Assembly: GCA_022560615.1 (NCBI GenBank)
Contig: JADFSR010000001.1
Span: forward strand, 248,001 to 312,000
Reading direction: 5' to 3'
Source: Gemmatimonadota bacterium
GTDB taxonomy: Bacteria > Gemmatimonadota > Gemmatimonadetes > Longimicrobiales > Gaopeijiaceae
DNA: 64,000 bases
The notes beneath the pieces are model-generated. The model made no database searches, was not told the origin of the DNA, and saw only the letters and a program-made list of their open reading frames with translations. Made by a program: the position numbers and the translations under genes. The stretch's first letter is position 1. Each line of letters begins with the position of its first letter. Positions 25,671-36,232 of the stretch are shown piece after piece.

Positions 25671-28313
25671 GTGAACCCCGCACCAAGCCGCCGGATCGCG
25701 CTGGGGATCGTTCGCTTCGCGGCCGCGATCGTACCGGCGGCGCGCCGGCGGAGATGGCTGCGGGAGTGGTCCGCCGAGGTCTGGGCCCGGTCCGACGAGG
25801 GAGGCCCGGTCGTGTGGCCCGCGATCGGCTCGCTACGCCACGCCACTTGGCTGAGGGGGGAGGCGTGGATGATGGCGATGGATCGAATGTTGGCGGAGTC
25901 CGGCCTCACGCTTCGAACGCTCGCTCGGCGACCGCTGTTTTCGGCCGCAGTCATCGTGACGCTAGCCCTGGGGATCGGGGCGACGACCGCAGTGTTCAGC
26001 GTCGTCGACAAGGTGCTGGTGGCCCCTCTCCCGTACCCGGGCGGCGACCGGTTTTTCCAGATCACCGCGGATTTCCAGCGCTACGACATCAAGGGGCTCG
26101 ACCTCAACCCTGAGCTCTTCGTCGCCTGGCGAGAGCGGGCTGCCACGCTCGAAGCCATGGAGGCCTACTCGGTCTTCGACGGAAACTTGATCGGGGTCGG
26201 CCTTCCGACAGTCGTACAAGAGGGTCGTGTGACCGCAGGGTTCCTCCGGGACCTGCTTTCGGTAACCCCCGTGTTGGGTCGCACGTTCGATCCCACCGCA
26301 GACCAGCCGGGCGCCGAACGGGTCGCCCTTCTCTCGGAGTCGTTGTGGCGAGAGCGATTCGGGAGTCGCTCTGACGTGATGGGAGAGAGTCTTCACATCG
26401 ACGACCGATCGTTCGAGATCGTCGGGGTGCTTCCTACAGTGGCGATCCTTCCGAATGTAGACGTGTGGACGCCGGTCGAGCTCGACGTCGACTGGGCACG
26501 CGATCGCATCCGCTTCGGCTCGCTCGTAACCCTGGCTCGAGCACGTCCGGGGGTCGGCCTCGCGGACGTCGAGCAGGATCTGCTGTCCGCTTCCGAGCGG
26601 GCAGCACTGGAGGTGGGCAAGCTCGCCGACCCGTGGCGTGCCGGAGTCTTCGACTATCGGAGCCGTCTCGTGGGCGACATCGGAGCGAATCTTTGGATCC
26701 TGATGGGTGCGGTGGTAGCGGTCCTGCTCATCGCGTGCGTCAACGTGGCCAATCTTCTGCTCTCTCGGGGCGCCGAACGAATGCCGGAGCTGTTGATACG
26801 ATCGAGCCTGGGCGCATCGCGGGGCGACCTGGCGCGGCAGGTCTTCCTCGAGGGTGCGATCCTCGCCACCGTGGGCGGTTTGCTGGGGATGGGACTGGCT
26901 TGGGTCGGTGTCGACACTCTGCTCGCCTTGGTCCCGGCGGAAATCCCTCTCGCCATGGCCGCCGAAGTCGACGTGCGCGTGCTCGCGTTCGCGCTGCTCC
27001 TAACCGCGCTCACCGGAGCGCTTTTCAGCGTGATCCCCGCGCTCCGAGCGAGTCGTGTCTCGGTCCGTCGAATCCGCGCTCACGGGTCCTCGATCAGTCG
27101 ACAGGAAAAGAGGCGAGGTGAGGTGTTGCTTGGCGCTGAAGTCGCCCAGGCGAGTGCGCTTCTGGTCGCCGCGATCCTGATGGTCAACACACTCCATCAC
27201 ATGAGCCGTGCGGACGCTGGATTCGATCCCGATGGCCTTCTCTTCGTGCATCTCCAGATGCCGTCGTACACATACGGCGGCGGTAGCGACTCATCGCTAC
27301 GCGATCGATTCCTGGAGGAGCTCAGGCCCCGCGTCGCGGCGATTCCTGGAGTACAACGGGTCGGCGTCGGGTCCGCGACCCCGTTCTCGGGTATGACCTT
27401 TCTGTCTGGACTCCAACAGGAGGGCGGACCCCGGGAGGGTGCGAGCGACGGTGGACGGAACGTCTTCTCGGAAACCGAGGTGATCCAATTCTCCCACCTT
27501 TGGGTGGATGGCGACTACTTGACAGCACTCGGTCTCCCGGTCGTCCAGGGCCGCCCGCTCAGGCCGTCCGACCGCGGTGGGGAACCCGTCGCGTTGATCA
27601 ACGAAACGGCCGCGCAGGCCTATTGGCCGAATGAGTCGGCGGTGGGTCGTCGCGTACGCGCACGAGAGAGGGATCCGTGGACGACGATCGTGGGCGTGGT
27701 CAAAGACTTCGAGCACCCCGGCCTTCCTACCGCCGGCCAGGCGGAGCTCTACGCACCGCTCGAGGGGCTCAGGGAACTGGTGAACCTGCTCGTACGGTTC
27801 ACTGGAGACGCCGAGCTCATACGAGACCGGATCCAACGCGAGATCTGGGCGATCGACCCGGATCTCCCCATCCCCGCGGTGAGTACTGCCCGTGAGGCGC
27901 TCGCTGCTTCCCTGGCCATGACACGATTCTACACGTTGTTGCTGGTCGCTTTCGCCACGCTCGCCGTCACGCTCGCGTCGGTAGGCATCTACGGTGTGGT
28001 GGCCCACTCCGTAGCACGCAGGACTCGCGAGATGGGGATTCGTATCGCGTTGGGAGCTGAGCCATCCGCCGTGGCTTCCGTGGTGCTGCGGGAGGGGATG
28101 ACGGCCGTCCTGCTCGGTCTGACCGTGGGTCTTATCGGGGCGGGTATGGGCTCACGCGTCATGGAGAGCCTACTCTTCGAGGTTCGACCCACAGATCCGC
28201 TCACCTACGGCGTCGTGGCGGTCGTGGTCAGCGTGGTCGCCGCCACCGCGGTCTGGGTGCCGGCGAGGCGGGCGACCCGCGCCGATCCGGTGGAGGTGCT
28301 TCGAGCGAACTGA
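25671..28313 (+). CDS. ADOP-family FtsX/MacB-like permease
   Basis: The GTG start with GGAG upstream gives 880 residues. An N-terminal amphipathic, Arg-rich prefix (about 1-75) is followed by a helix, a MacB periplasmic domain, an FtsX core of three helices (about residues 340-460), a second periplasmic domain and a second FtsX core (about 755-880). This duplicated layout matches ADOP (acidobacterial duplicated orphan permease) proteins. No ATPase gene is adjacent, as the name implies. Substrate unknown; export or membrane signalling are both possible. Confidence 0.88.
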   Translation: MNPAPSRRIALGIVRFAAAIVPAARRRRWLREWSAEVWARSDEGGPVVWPAIGSLRHATWLRGEAWMMAMDRMLAESGLTLRTLARRPLFSAAVIVTLALGIGATTAVFSVVDKVLVAPLPYPGGDRFFQITADFQRYDIKGLDLNPELFVAWRERAATLEAMEAYSVFDGNLIGVGLPTVVQEGRVTAGFLRDLLSVTPVLGRTFDPTADQPGAERVALLSESLWRERFGSRSDVMGESLHIDDRSFEIVGVLPTVAILPNVDVWTPVELDVDWARDRIRFGSLVTLARARPGVGLADVEQDLLSASERAALEVGKLADPWRAGVFDYRSRLVGDIGANLWILMGAVVAVLLIACVNVANLLLSRGAERMPELLIRSSLGASRGDLARQVFLEGAILATVGGLLGMGLAWVGVDTLLALVPAEIPLAMAAEVDVRVLAFALLLTALTGALFSVIPALRASRVSVRRIRAHGSSISRQEKRRGEVLLGAEVAQASALLVAAILMVNTLHHMSRADAGFDPDGLLFVHLQMPSYTYGGGSDSSLRDRFLEELRPRVAAIPGVQRVGVGSATPFSGMTFLSGLQQEGGPREGASDGGRNVFSETEVIQFSHLWVDGDYLTALGLPVVQGRPLRPSDRGGEPVALINETAAQAYWPNESAVGRRVRARERDPWTTIVGVVKDFEHPGLPTAGQAELYAPLEGLRELVNLLVRFTGDAELIRDRIQREIWAIDPDLPIPAVSTAREALAASLAMTRFYTLLLVAFATLAVTLASVGIYGVVAHSVARRTREMGIRIALGAEPSAVASVVLREGMTAVLLGLTVGLIGAGMGSRVMESLLFEVRPTDPLTYGVVAVVVSVVAATAVWVPARRATRADPVEVLRAN

Positions 28314-28419
28314 CGCCCATATCCGACTTGACACGGGCGCTCGTGGAACGAAGCGAGACCCTACGCGAACTCGCCCAGGAGCGGGACGTCGTGACCTACT
28401 GCAGGCGCCAGGGAGGCCT

Positions 28420-29838
28420 CTAGGCGCGCGCCGCCCCCGCCTTCAGGCTCGGGTCCGACCGCCACATCAACTGCCGGACCATCAGAACCGAACAAATCGT
28501 CGCACACACGCCACCCGTGAGGATGCCGATCCACACGCCCCTGATGGACTGGTCGAAGACGTGCACCGCTACCCATGCGACCGGCACGCCGACCAACAAC
28601 ACGCGAAGCGTGGTGATGAAGAGTGCCGGGAATCCATGCCCGAGTCCCTGGAGCAAGCGCCCGGTCGTCATCCCCACCGCCATCATCGGGTACGCGAAGA
28701 TCATGAACCCGAGATACGTCGATCCGATCGCGAGCGCGGTCGGGTCGGATGTGAAGACGCGGAGGAGGCTTCCAGAGGTCAGGTAGGCCACGCCACCGAT
28801 GACGGCCGCAAGCGTGATCGCCCACCGATAGGTGTAAAGCGCTGTCGAGCGTACCAGATCGCTCCGCCCGGCTCCGGCGAACATGCCAACGACGGTGACC
28901 GCGGCCCCCGAGAGGCCGAAAATCGGGAGCACGACGATCATGTCCACCTTCGACGCCGCGCCGTAGGCCGCGACCGACACCGATCCAAAATCGGACAGGA
29001 TCAGATTGTACAGCATGCTGCCTGCCGACATGACGACCATGCTCGCCGCGATCGGGATCGCCAACCCATACAGCTTCACGAGAACCTCGCGCGATGGGAC
29101 CAGCGCCGACAAGCGCAGACGGACGAACGCCGACTTTCGGCGCAGCAGCAGTACGGAGAACGTCGAGACCGAGATCAAGACGGCCAGGATGGTCGCGATA
29201 GCGGCGCCCCGAAGCCCCATGCGGAGAACCAGGATGAAGAGCGCGTCGAGAGCGATGTTGGCCAGCGTCGAGATCGTCAAAACGATCATCGGGGTCTTCG
29301 CATCACCCTCCCCGGCGAGAATGGAGCGCAGGACCGCGGACACGAAGAACAGCGGCATGAATGCCGCGAGGACCTGGAAGTACTCCCAAGCCAGGTCCAC
29401 GACGTGGCCCTCCGCGCCCATTGCCGCCAGCATCCAGCGGCCGGTCGCGAGCCCGACTCCACCGAATAGGACTCCCAGAAGGAGGCCGGAACTGATCGCG
29501 GTGCCCGCAGCGGCGTCCGCGCCTCGGGCGTCGCCTCGCCCCACGCACTGAGCCACCAAAGCCGTGACCGCGGTACCGATTCCCATCGTCAGCGCCATCA
29601 TCAAGAAGAACAGCGGAGCGACGAAAGTGGCCGCCGCGAGCTCGTCCGTTCCGAGCGATCCGATGAACGCCGTATCGGCCACGATGTACATCGTGTGGAC
29701 CGTCATCCCGGCGATCATCGGCACGGCCATGATCCAGAGCGCGCGCCTGGGAGCGTCCAGGAACTCCTGGAGGCGGTCCGTGCGAGAGTCGTCGGTGACG
29801 GGACCGGCCGTGCGGTCGGCCGTATCGGTGTCGGACAT
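28420..29838 (-). CDS. MATE-family efflux transporter
   Basis: A 472-residue protein with twelve helices in two related halves, beginning with an acidic cytoplasmic leader. The segments PMIAGMTVHTMY, TMGIGTAVTALVAQ and PMMAVGMTTGRLLQGLG fit the MATE (NorM/DinF-like) antiporters that expel cationic drugs or metabolites using Na+ or H+. It stands alone, convergent with the ADOP gene. A regulator is not visible. Confidence 0.88.
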   Translation of the reverse strand: MSDTDTADRTAGPVTDDSRTDRLQEFLDAPRRALWIMAVPMIAGMTVHTMYIVADTAFIGSLGTDELAAATFVAPLFFLMMALTMGIGTAVTALVAQCVGRGDARGADAAAGTAISSGLLLGVLFGGVGLATGRWMLAAMGAEGHVVDLAWEYFQVLAAFMPLFFVSAVLRSILAGEGDAKTPMIVLTISTLANIALDALFILVLRMGLRGAAIATILAVLISVSTFSVLLLRRKSAFVRLRLSALVPSREVLVKLYGLAIPIAASMVVMSAGSMLYNLILSDFGSVSVAAYGAASKVDMIVVLPIFGLSGAAVTVVGMFAGAGRSDLVRSTALYTYRWAITLAAVIGGVAYLTSGSLLRVFTSDPTALAIGSTYLGFMIFAYPMMAVGMTTGRLLQGLGHGFPALFITTLRVLLVGVPVAWVAVHVFDQSIRGVWIGILTGGVCATICSVLMVRQLMWRSDPSLKAGAARA

Positions 29839-30029
29839 GCTGGGCGAGCGGAGGGTCGACTGGCGGTGGCGAATAGGTACGGGACGGCGGGACCGGAAAA
29901 GCTAACGCTGAATCGCTTTGGCGCCGCCCGATCGATGACCGAGACACGGGCTCCCGCTCGTCACAGCGGACGCGGCGAGCTTCCGCAGGGTGCCCGAGCT
30001 GCAGCTCGTGGCTTACCGACGCTGAGCGC

Positions 30030-30522
30030 TCAGTTCCCCACCCGCTCCCTCAGCTCCTCGAAGAAGTTCTGGACGTAGATGAAGTTCACGTCCGAATCCG
30101 GAGCGGCGCCTGAGGCGTTCTCGCTTTTCCCCGGTGAACGTCGAATCAGCCGTGTAGGTCGCGACGGCCTCGGAGACGCTGTCCGTCGTCAGGTCCACGA
30201 GACCGATGCCTCCCGTCGCCCCTGTGCCCTTCCGAAACAATAGTCCGCCTCGCTCGGGTGTGAAGAACACCTCGTAGACCTGCCGCTCGCGTTCGAGCAG
30301 GACCTCGAACGCACTCGTCGAGCTACCGTCGGCGGCAATCGTCCGAGCATGATAGGACCCACCGGCGTTGGTGACGTATGCGATCGTCCGGCCTTCCCAC
30401 GACCAAACGGGGCGACGGGTAAACGCGCCGTCCGTTGTGAGCCGCATAATGGGGCCGTCAGGCAACTCCTTGACCCATAGCTCCGGCGCCCCATCCGTGC
30501 CGAGTATGGTGACCGCAATCAC
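30030..30522 (-). pseudogene. C-terminal fragment of a PD40 (beta-propeller) protein, frameshifted
   Basis: The open frame begins abruptly inside a WD40-like/TolB-type propeller (repeats with RRPVWSWEGRTIAYV and VYEVFFTPERGG). After FTGE a GAAAA run shifts the frame; restoring it by one base continues to a sensible end, FIYVQNFFEELRERV, stopping at 30030. Such tails are common on kinase-PD40 proteins of Gemmatimonadota. The missing N-terminal part may be the relic at 32885-33361, on the other side of the PQQ dehydrogenase gene. Confidence 0.6.
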
Positions 30523-30692
30523 GTTCTCGTGGAAGGCAGGGGGATCGGACGGGCCGCGACCTATACGTGGAGCGCGGTAGGGTAGGTTAGAGTTGGTATA
30601 GTTTGGGCATCAGCCAACAGAACCGTAGGTTCGAGTCGAGCGGGCCCGAAGACCAGCTTGAGATCCCGCGTCACTTCCTCGAACGCCGGCCT

Positions 30693-32657
30693 TCACCGAA
30701 GCGCCAACGCCACCCACTCGGCCTCGCGGTCGTTACCGCCGATCGCCACCACGATGTATTGCGTACCGTCGTGCATGTAGGTCATCGGGGCACCGGTCGT
30801 CCCGGCCTCGAGCTCCTTCGTCCAGACCACCTCACCGGTAGCCTTGTCGTACGCCCGAAAATTCAGCCCGCTGCCGGTGGTTCCGATCACCGCGTCGCTT
30901 CCTTCGCCGATGAAGAGCAGGCGCTTCGTCACGAGCGGGGCCGCGCGGCCTGAGATGCCAAGAGGTCCGACGTCGAGCCCGGCCAGGAGGGGGTGATCCC
31001 GCGGCCCGTCACCGTTTGGGACCATCCACGCGTGCTCGCCCCTGCTCATGTCGATCGCGGTGATGCGCCCATACGGCGGCTTGAAGATCGGCAGGCCGTC
31101 GATCGTGGGCACAGCGCTCTCCAGGTTCGACCGGCCCGCATACATCATCGTGGCGTCGGGCCCGGTGGCGGAGTTGATCGTGTGGATGTCCGGCAATTGG
31201 TGCGAGACCGCGTAGTAGTAGCCCGTCTCGGGGTCGAAGGCGCCAGAATGCCAATTGCCCGAGCCCCAGATGCCGGGTCGGGTGAGCGTACCCAGCTCGC
31301 CGCTGGGCCCCGGCGTGGGCATAGAGGGTGGAGTAAAGATCGGCCCGAGCCGGAACGGCTTCACCAACTCCCGGGCCTTGGCGCGTAGCTCCGGCGTGAA
31401 GTCGATCAAGTCATCTTCAGTGGCGCCCTGGGCTCCGAACGGCGGCGGCTTGGTCGGGAACGGTTGGGTCGGGGACGATCGCTCGCCGGGCACAGTCGAC
31501 TGAGGCACTGAACGTTCCTCGATCGGCCAGACGGGCTCGCCGGTGTCCCGGTCGAAGACGTACAGGAAGCCCGTCTTGCTCGGTTGCATGACCGCCCGGA
31601 TGGTGCGGCCCTCGACGACGATGTCACCGAGTACCGGCGGCCCAACCGTGTCGTACTCCCAGAGGTCGTGGTGCACCATCTGGAAGTGCCACAGGCGCTC
31701 GCCTGTCTCCGCGTTCAACGCAATGAGGCTGTTCGAGAAGAGATTCGAGCCGGGTCGGTGTCCGCCGTAGTACGCCGCCGTCGGAGCCGACGACGGCACG
31801 TACACGATCCCGGTCTCTTCGTCGGCGCTCAGGCAGCACCAAGAGCCCATGTCACCGGCCCACTCCGACGAGCCGTCACCCCAGGTGTCGTGACCGAACT
31901 CGCCTTGGCGGGGCAGGATGTGGAATGTCCAAAGATGCCGACCGGTGCGAACGTCGAAGCCGCGCACGTCTTCGGGCAACGCCTCTTTGACCTCGCCACT
32001 GTCACCGGCCGAGCCGATGATGCCCGCGACGACGATGACCTCCCCGACCACGATCGGGCTGAAGCTCCATCTGAATCGCTCCGACCCACCGGGACTCAGG
32101 AGAACCCGGCCACCCTCTCCGAAGTCCGACAAGAGACGTCCGGTCGCCGGGTCGAGCGCGTACAAGTACGGCTCACGGACCAGGATGATGCGCCGATCTC
32201 CCCCTTCGCCCCAAAGTTGGACACCTCGGTTCGACCGCCCACGGACCTCTTCGATGGTCGGTTCGAACGGCTCCTGGACCCACAGCGTTCGGCCAGTGCC
32301 CGGATCGAAGGCCTCGACGAGCCCGAACGAATTGGGAGCGTATAAGACACCGTCGACTAGAACCGGCGTGGCCCTCAGATAGGCGCTCGGATTCAGATCT
32401 GGAAAGGCCTCGAGATACGATGGGTCCACGCCCGGCCTACGCCAGACGACCTCGATATCCGCAACGTTCGTCCGGTCGATCTGATCGAGTGGCGCATACC
32501 TGTTGAAGGCCAGGTTTCCTCCGTAATACTGCCACTCCGTGGACGCGTCGTCACTCTGAGCGAGGAGCTCCGCCCCTCCGCCGACACTCAGAAAAGTCAG
32601 GAGGCCAAGGACGCTGGCAAGAGTCGCGGGCCGGGGCTGGGAAACCGACGTAAGCAA
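30693..32657 (-). CDS. PQQ-dependent dehydrogenase (quinoprotein), exported
   Basis: I chose a TTG with GGAGGAG six bases upstream, giving 654 residues and a proper signal peptide (cleavage near LLAQ); an ATG 39 nt upstream is the alternative. The eight-bladed quinoprotein pattern includes EWQYYGGNLAFNRYAPLDQI, the CC pair in MGSWCCLS, W-docking repeats and GGHRPGSNLFS. No cytochrome c domain is attached, so it resembles soluble glucose/alcohol-type PQQ enzymes. Substrate unknown. It oxidises a sugar or alcohol in the periplasm and would pass electrons to the respiratory chain. Confidence 0.88.
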   Translation of the reverse strand: MLTSVSQPRPATLASVLGLLTFLSVGGGAELLAQSDDASTEWQYYGGNLAFNRYAPLDQIDRTNVADIEVVWRRPGVDPSYLEAFPDLNPSAYLRATPVLVDGVLYAPNSFGLVEAFDPGTGRTLWVQEPFEPTIEEVRGRSNRGVQLWGEGGDRRIILVREPYLYALDPATGRLLSDFGEGGRVLLSPGGSERFRWSFSPIVVGEVIVVAGIIGSAGDSGEVKEALPEDVRGFDVRTGRHLWTFHILPRQGEFGHDTWGDGSSEWAGDMGSWCCLSADEETGIVYVPSSAPTAAYYGGHRPGSNLFSNSLIALNAETGERLWHFQMVHHDLWEYDTVGPPVLGDIVVEGRTIRAVMQPSKTGFLYVFDRDTGEPVWPIEERSVPQSTVPGERSSPTQPFPTKPPPFGAQGATEDDLIDFTPELRAKARELVKPFRLGPIFTPPSMPTPGPSGELGTLTRPGIWGSGNWHSGAFDPETGYYYAVSHQLPDIHTINSATGPDATMMYAGRSNLESAVPTIDGLPIFKPPYGRITAIDMSRGEHAWMVPNGDGPRDHPLLAGLDVGPLGISGRAAPLVTKRLLFIGEGSDAVIGTTGSGLNFRAYDKATGEVVWTKELEAGTTGAPMTYMHDGTQYIVVAIGGNDREAEWVALALR

Positions 32658-32884
32658 GGCAATCTCCTCCGGTGGGGGCGCTGCATTATCCGGCACGCCT
32701 CTGAGCGCGGCAAGCGGGACCTCGGCCGTAGATCACCCATACCCCCCCAGCCATCGACCGATCGGTGATCCCCTGGATCGTCGCCTTGTCCATCTCCATG
32801 AGCCCGACCAGCATGCGGCTGAGTCGCAGCTTTTCAACGCGATCGTCGTGGTCCACGTCGCGGGCGCGGCCACGGTCACGTCGT

Positions 32885-33361
32885 TCAGCGTCGTGTTAGC
32901 CAGAGGTGCCGGCCCTCGCCGTCCTCGGTAGACAAGGCGTAGACCATGCTCGAGTCGTCAGGAGCCAGCGCGGTGAACGTGCCAACGGCGCGGGTCATCC
33001 CACCGGCCACCGGGTCGATCCTCTGGCGCATGACCGAACCTGGTTCCGAGGAGGGCGCCAGCAAGCTCCAGGCGGCCGTCAACACTGCCAGAGCCGCTAG
33101 CGTGCTCGTCGTCACCGCGATCCGCTTCCAACGTTTCGACGTCTCAGCCGGGGCCGCCGGTCGTCTTGATCTCCGCGAGAAATCGCTCGGCACCCACGAC
33201 CGCGGCCAACTCGGGCTTGAGGACCTTGAGCGCAACCTTCCGCTCGTGCTTGAGGTCGTCTGCCAGGTAGACCGTGGTCACATACCGCCCTCGCCGATCT
33301 GGCGCTCGATGGCGTAGCGGCCCGAGAGTGCATCATTCAAGCGGGAGGGTATGTCTGACAT
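32885..33361 (-). pseudogene. Serine/threonine protein kinase-PD40 relic
   Basis: From ATG 33361 the product shows a kinase N-lobe start (LSGRYAIERQIGEGGM), then a stop caused by a two-base shift. The next frame continues with TVYLADDLKHERKVALKVLKPEL, including the ATP-binding Lys, then ends. After a deletion of the rest of the catalytic domain (no HRD or DFG motif) a third frame gives a transmembrane segment and the first PD40 strand up to about 32885. Three lesions show that it is dead. Bases 32700-32884 hold no recognisable gene. Confidence 0.75.
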
Positions 33362-33457
33362 GCGGCCAAGATGCGCCCAAGTCGTTGATACGGCCAGCCA
33401 AGCAAACGGCCCACCCCGTATCAGCGAGGTCGGCCCTTCAGCCTGAGGCGGCTCGTT

Positions 33458-36232
33458 CTACAACCCCAGCCAGTAGTTCATCTTGATGATGAACCGATTG
33501 TCCGCCGGCGCACCGAAGAGCGCACCTGCGTCCCGACTCAAATCGAAGTCGCCGATCGGGACGCTGCTGAACTGCTGACGCTGCCAGACCAGGAAGATCG
33601 TCGAACCGGGTCGGTACTCCCAGCGAAGGACGGTGTTGCCAACCAGAGACCGCACGTTGAAGTCCCGGTCCGTGAACGAGTAGTCCGTCGTGCCGTCCCC
33701 GTCGAAGTCCACATACTGCTTGCCATCGACGTTGCAGATGTTCGACGTGCACCGGATTCCGTCCTCGAGCGTTTCGGCAGAACCCGCCTCGAAGCCGAAG
33801 AAGTCGTATGACTCGGCGCGTGCGAGCTGCTTGTACTCCAGGTAGTCACCCGAGGACAGCAGCGGCTGCGCGTAGAGCTGCAGCGACAGCGTCGGTGTGA
33901 ACGTCCAGTCGACCCGCGTCACCATCGAGAACGACCGGCGATCGAGCTCGGCGAAGAGGTAGCGCCGACCGTACGTCGGGTCGTACGTAAGTATCGAAGT
34001 CGAAGATACGTATTGGGCGTCGGTGGTCGACCTCGACCAATTGGGGCTCACCGACACCGACAGGTTGTCGGCCGGCTGGAAGCGGACGTCGCCGCGAACG
34101 GAGGTCGAGCCTCCCGTGCCGATGCGGTCGTCTTTGACCTGGAAGTTCGAGCCGAAGCTCACCGACTTCCTGCGATCGCTGCTGACGTTGATGCTGAAGT
34201 CGGTAGACGCCGGGTTGACCATCATCGGACCGCCCCGCGTCGCCGAGCGAGTCATCGACTGCGGGCTGTACGAGCTGTTGAGCCGCACGTTCCAGTAGTT
34301 GAGGAACTGCCAGTTCGTGTTCAGCCGGAACGATCCACGCATGCGAGCGCGCTGCCATGAAGCGACCGACCACGTGTCATCGAGCGCCTCGTGGCTCCAG
34401 TTGTGGAAGGTCATGGCGGTGACGCTGTAGTTACGGAACAGCGACCCAGGTTGAATCTCCCGGTAGCTTATCCGCGCTCCGCCGTCCAACCGCTCGGCGG
34501 TCGTCGAGAAGCCGAGGTCGTTGATCTCGAAGCCGTTCGTGACCTCCGCCGCCCAAAGGCCACCCGTCCAGTGCCGTCCGCCGCGCTTGTCCAACTGGAC
34601 ACGCCAGTTCACGCCAGCCATCGACGTAGCCGTTTCGTCCACCTGAAAGCGCGTCGCGTCCGGGCGCTGGAAGTAGTGGTTGGGCGCTGTTTGAATGCGG
34701 GTAATCGCGCGCTCGGAGCCTCGCACTTGGCTCACGCCGAGCACACCCCAGATCCCCCACGTCCGGTCGTCCCACTGATGCTCGAAGCGGGCGCCGCCGC
34801 TGAATGCCGACGAGGGGAGCCAATCGAACGATCCATCGATGGGTAGCGCACGTCGCATACCCGTGGCGATGGCAGCGAAGCTGGTCGCGCCATCGTTCAG
34901 ATCCTGCGCCAAGGACACGACACCAAACTCCGAGCGCGGCTCCACGAGGAAGTCATCTCGCGAACCGTCCTCGAAGAGAGCCTGTCCGAACTCGTTGCCG
35001 GTCACCGCCGCGAGCACCCCGACCGACAGGCCGTTCGCCGTTCGACCCGAGAGCTTGGCGGCGCCGAGGATCGTCGAGTTGGACGGAATGTCGTCGTATT
35101 CGGCGTCCGACGGAGCGCGGCCGTGAGGAGAGCGACCGACCCGCCGGCTGTAAAAGAGCTGGTTCCGGCCGCCCGAAAGGTTGAAGTCGAATACGCGCGC
35201 GTCCTCCACGAAGAACGGGCGTCGCTCGTCGAAGAACGTCTCGAACGCCGAGAGATTGATGACCGCGGGATCCGCCTCGACCTGCCCGAAGTCGGGGTTG
35301 ATCGTCGCGTCGAGCGTAAACGCCGATCCGAGACCGTAGCTCACGTCCATGCCGAAACGACCGTTCGCCGCCAAGCCATCGAAGAACGGATCGCCCTCGA
35401 TCGATGGACCGTTGTGCAGGTTGCTCACGACGTAGGGTAGGATCTCGAGCCGCCGCGAAGGACGGGTGACCCGCACGCCCTCCATGCGCCCCATTTGGCT
35501 GACACGGCCCTTCTTCAGCCGCGACACCAGCGAGTAGTACGACTGCTCGTTGCTCGAGACGCGCGAGCGGTAAAAGTTCACGCCCCACGTCTGCTCGGCG
35601 TCGGAAGCCTCGTACCGAATCTGCGAGAGCGGGATGCGAAGCTCCACGGTCCATCCCTCGGCGTCGACGGTCACCGCCGAGGACCACACCGCATCCCAGG
35701 CAGGGTCCAACTTGTCGTCGTCGTACAGATACGAATCGCTCTGCACATTGGCCGCACTGACCCCGAACATGTAGCCAGTCAGGCCGTCGAGGTTGGGATC
35801 GAGCGTAACCGCGAAGAGGTCGAACGCCCCGTGCGAGTCCCGCCGCGTGAGGCGCCTGACGATGCTCTCCGGCTCGGGATCGTGCATGCGCGCCGCGATC
35901 CAGATCGCCTCGTCACCGATGATCATGCGCACTTCGGTATCGTATTCGACCGGCGCACCCTCCACGGGCTGAGTCTGCGTGAAGTGAGTGAAGACCCTCG
36001 CGTTGGCCCACTCCGCATCGTCGAGCACACCATCAACCACGATGGATAAGAGCGGCGCGTCGGCGTCGAGAGCGGCGCGCTCAGCTGCGGGGGTGCGGGG
36101 AGCGGTCGCGCTCGGAGTCGCGACCTCGGAGCCCCGGAGGTCGGATTGAGCTGCGATGCCCACGGGCACCGACAGCGTGAGCAGCGCCGCGATCACAAGA
36201 TCGCGACCTGCCCCGTACCTATTTTCGATCAT
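33458..36232 (-). CDS. DUF5916 family protein (CBM9-like plus beta-barrel region)
   Basis: A 924-residue exported protein with a signal peptide (cleavage near AAQS). Residues about 60-240 form a CBM9-like fold (VDGVLDDAEWANA, EGWTVELRIPLSQI), followed by FNPDFGQVEADP-type and FFDERRPFFVED segments characteristic of DUF5916. The long beta-rich remainder ends in an aromatic strand and suggests an outer-membrane barrel. Function is not established for the family. It ends one base before the TAXI protein gene starts its own stop, so both could share a transcript. Confidence 0.85.
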   Translation of the reverse strand: MIENRYGAGRDLVIAALLTLSVPVGIAAQSDLRGSEVATPSATAPRTPAAERAALDADAPLLSIVVDGVLDDAEWANARVFTHFTQTQPVEGAPVEYDTEVRMIIGDEAIWIAARMHDPEPESIVRRLTRRDSHGAFDLFAVTLDPNLDGLTGYMFGVSAANVQSDSYLYDDDKLDPAWDAVWSSAVTVDAEGWTVELRIPLSQIRYEASDAEQTWGVNFYRSRVSSNEQSYYSLVSRLKKGRVSQMGRMEGVRVTRPSRRLEILPYVVSNLHNGPSIEGDPFFDGLAANGRFGMDVSYGLGSAFTLDATINPDFGQVEADPAVINLSAFETFFDERRPFFVEDARVFDFNLSGGRNQLFYSRRVGRSPHGRAPSDAEYDDIPSNSTILGAAKLSGRTANGLSVGVLAAVTGNEFGQALFEDGSRDDFLVEPRSEFGVVSLAQDLNDGATSFAAIATGMRRALPIDGSFDWLPSSAFSGGARFEHQWDDRTWGIWGVLGVSQVRGSERAITRIQTAPNHYFQRPDATRFQVDETATSMAGVNWRVQLDKRGGRHWTGGLWAAEVTNGFEINDLGFSTTAERLDGGARISYREIQPGSLFRNYSVTAMTFHNWSHEALDDTWSVASWQRARMRGSFRLNTNWQFLNYWNVRLNSSYSPQSMTRSATRGGPMMVNPASTDFSINVSSDRRKSVSFGSNFQVKDDRIGTGGSTSVRGDVRFQPADNLSVSVSPNWSRSTTDAQYVSSTSILTYDPTYGRRYLFAELDRRSFSMVTRVDWTFTPTLSLQLYAQPLLSSGDYLEYKQLARAESYDFFGFEAGSAETLEDGIRCTSNICNVDGKQYVDFDGDGTTDYSFTDRDFNVRSLVGNTVLRWEYRPGSTIFLVWQRQQFSSVPIGDFDLSRDAGALFGAPADNRFIIKMNYWLGL

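Noticed and set aside
28329-28424. Short plus-strand frame starting at TTG, 31 codons, with a protein-like composition between the ADOP and MATE genes.
   Set aside because: Too short, no ribosome binding site, and no recognisable motif; could be a remnant but cannot be supported.
30597-30645. tRNA-like segment with a GGTTCGAGTC T-loop sequence.
   Set aside because: No cloverleaf could be built: the T-stem does not pair well and no matching acceptor or anticodon stem is present. At most a decayed remnant.
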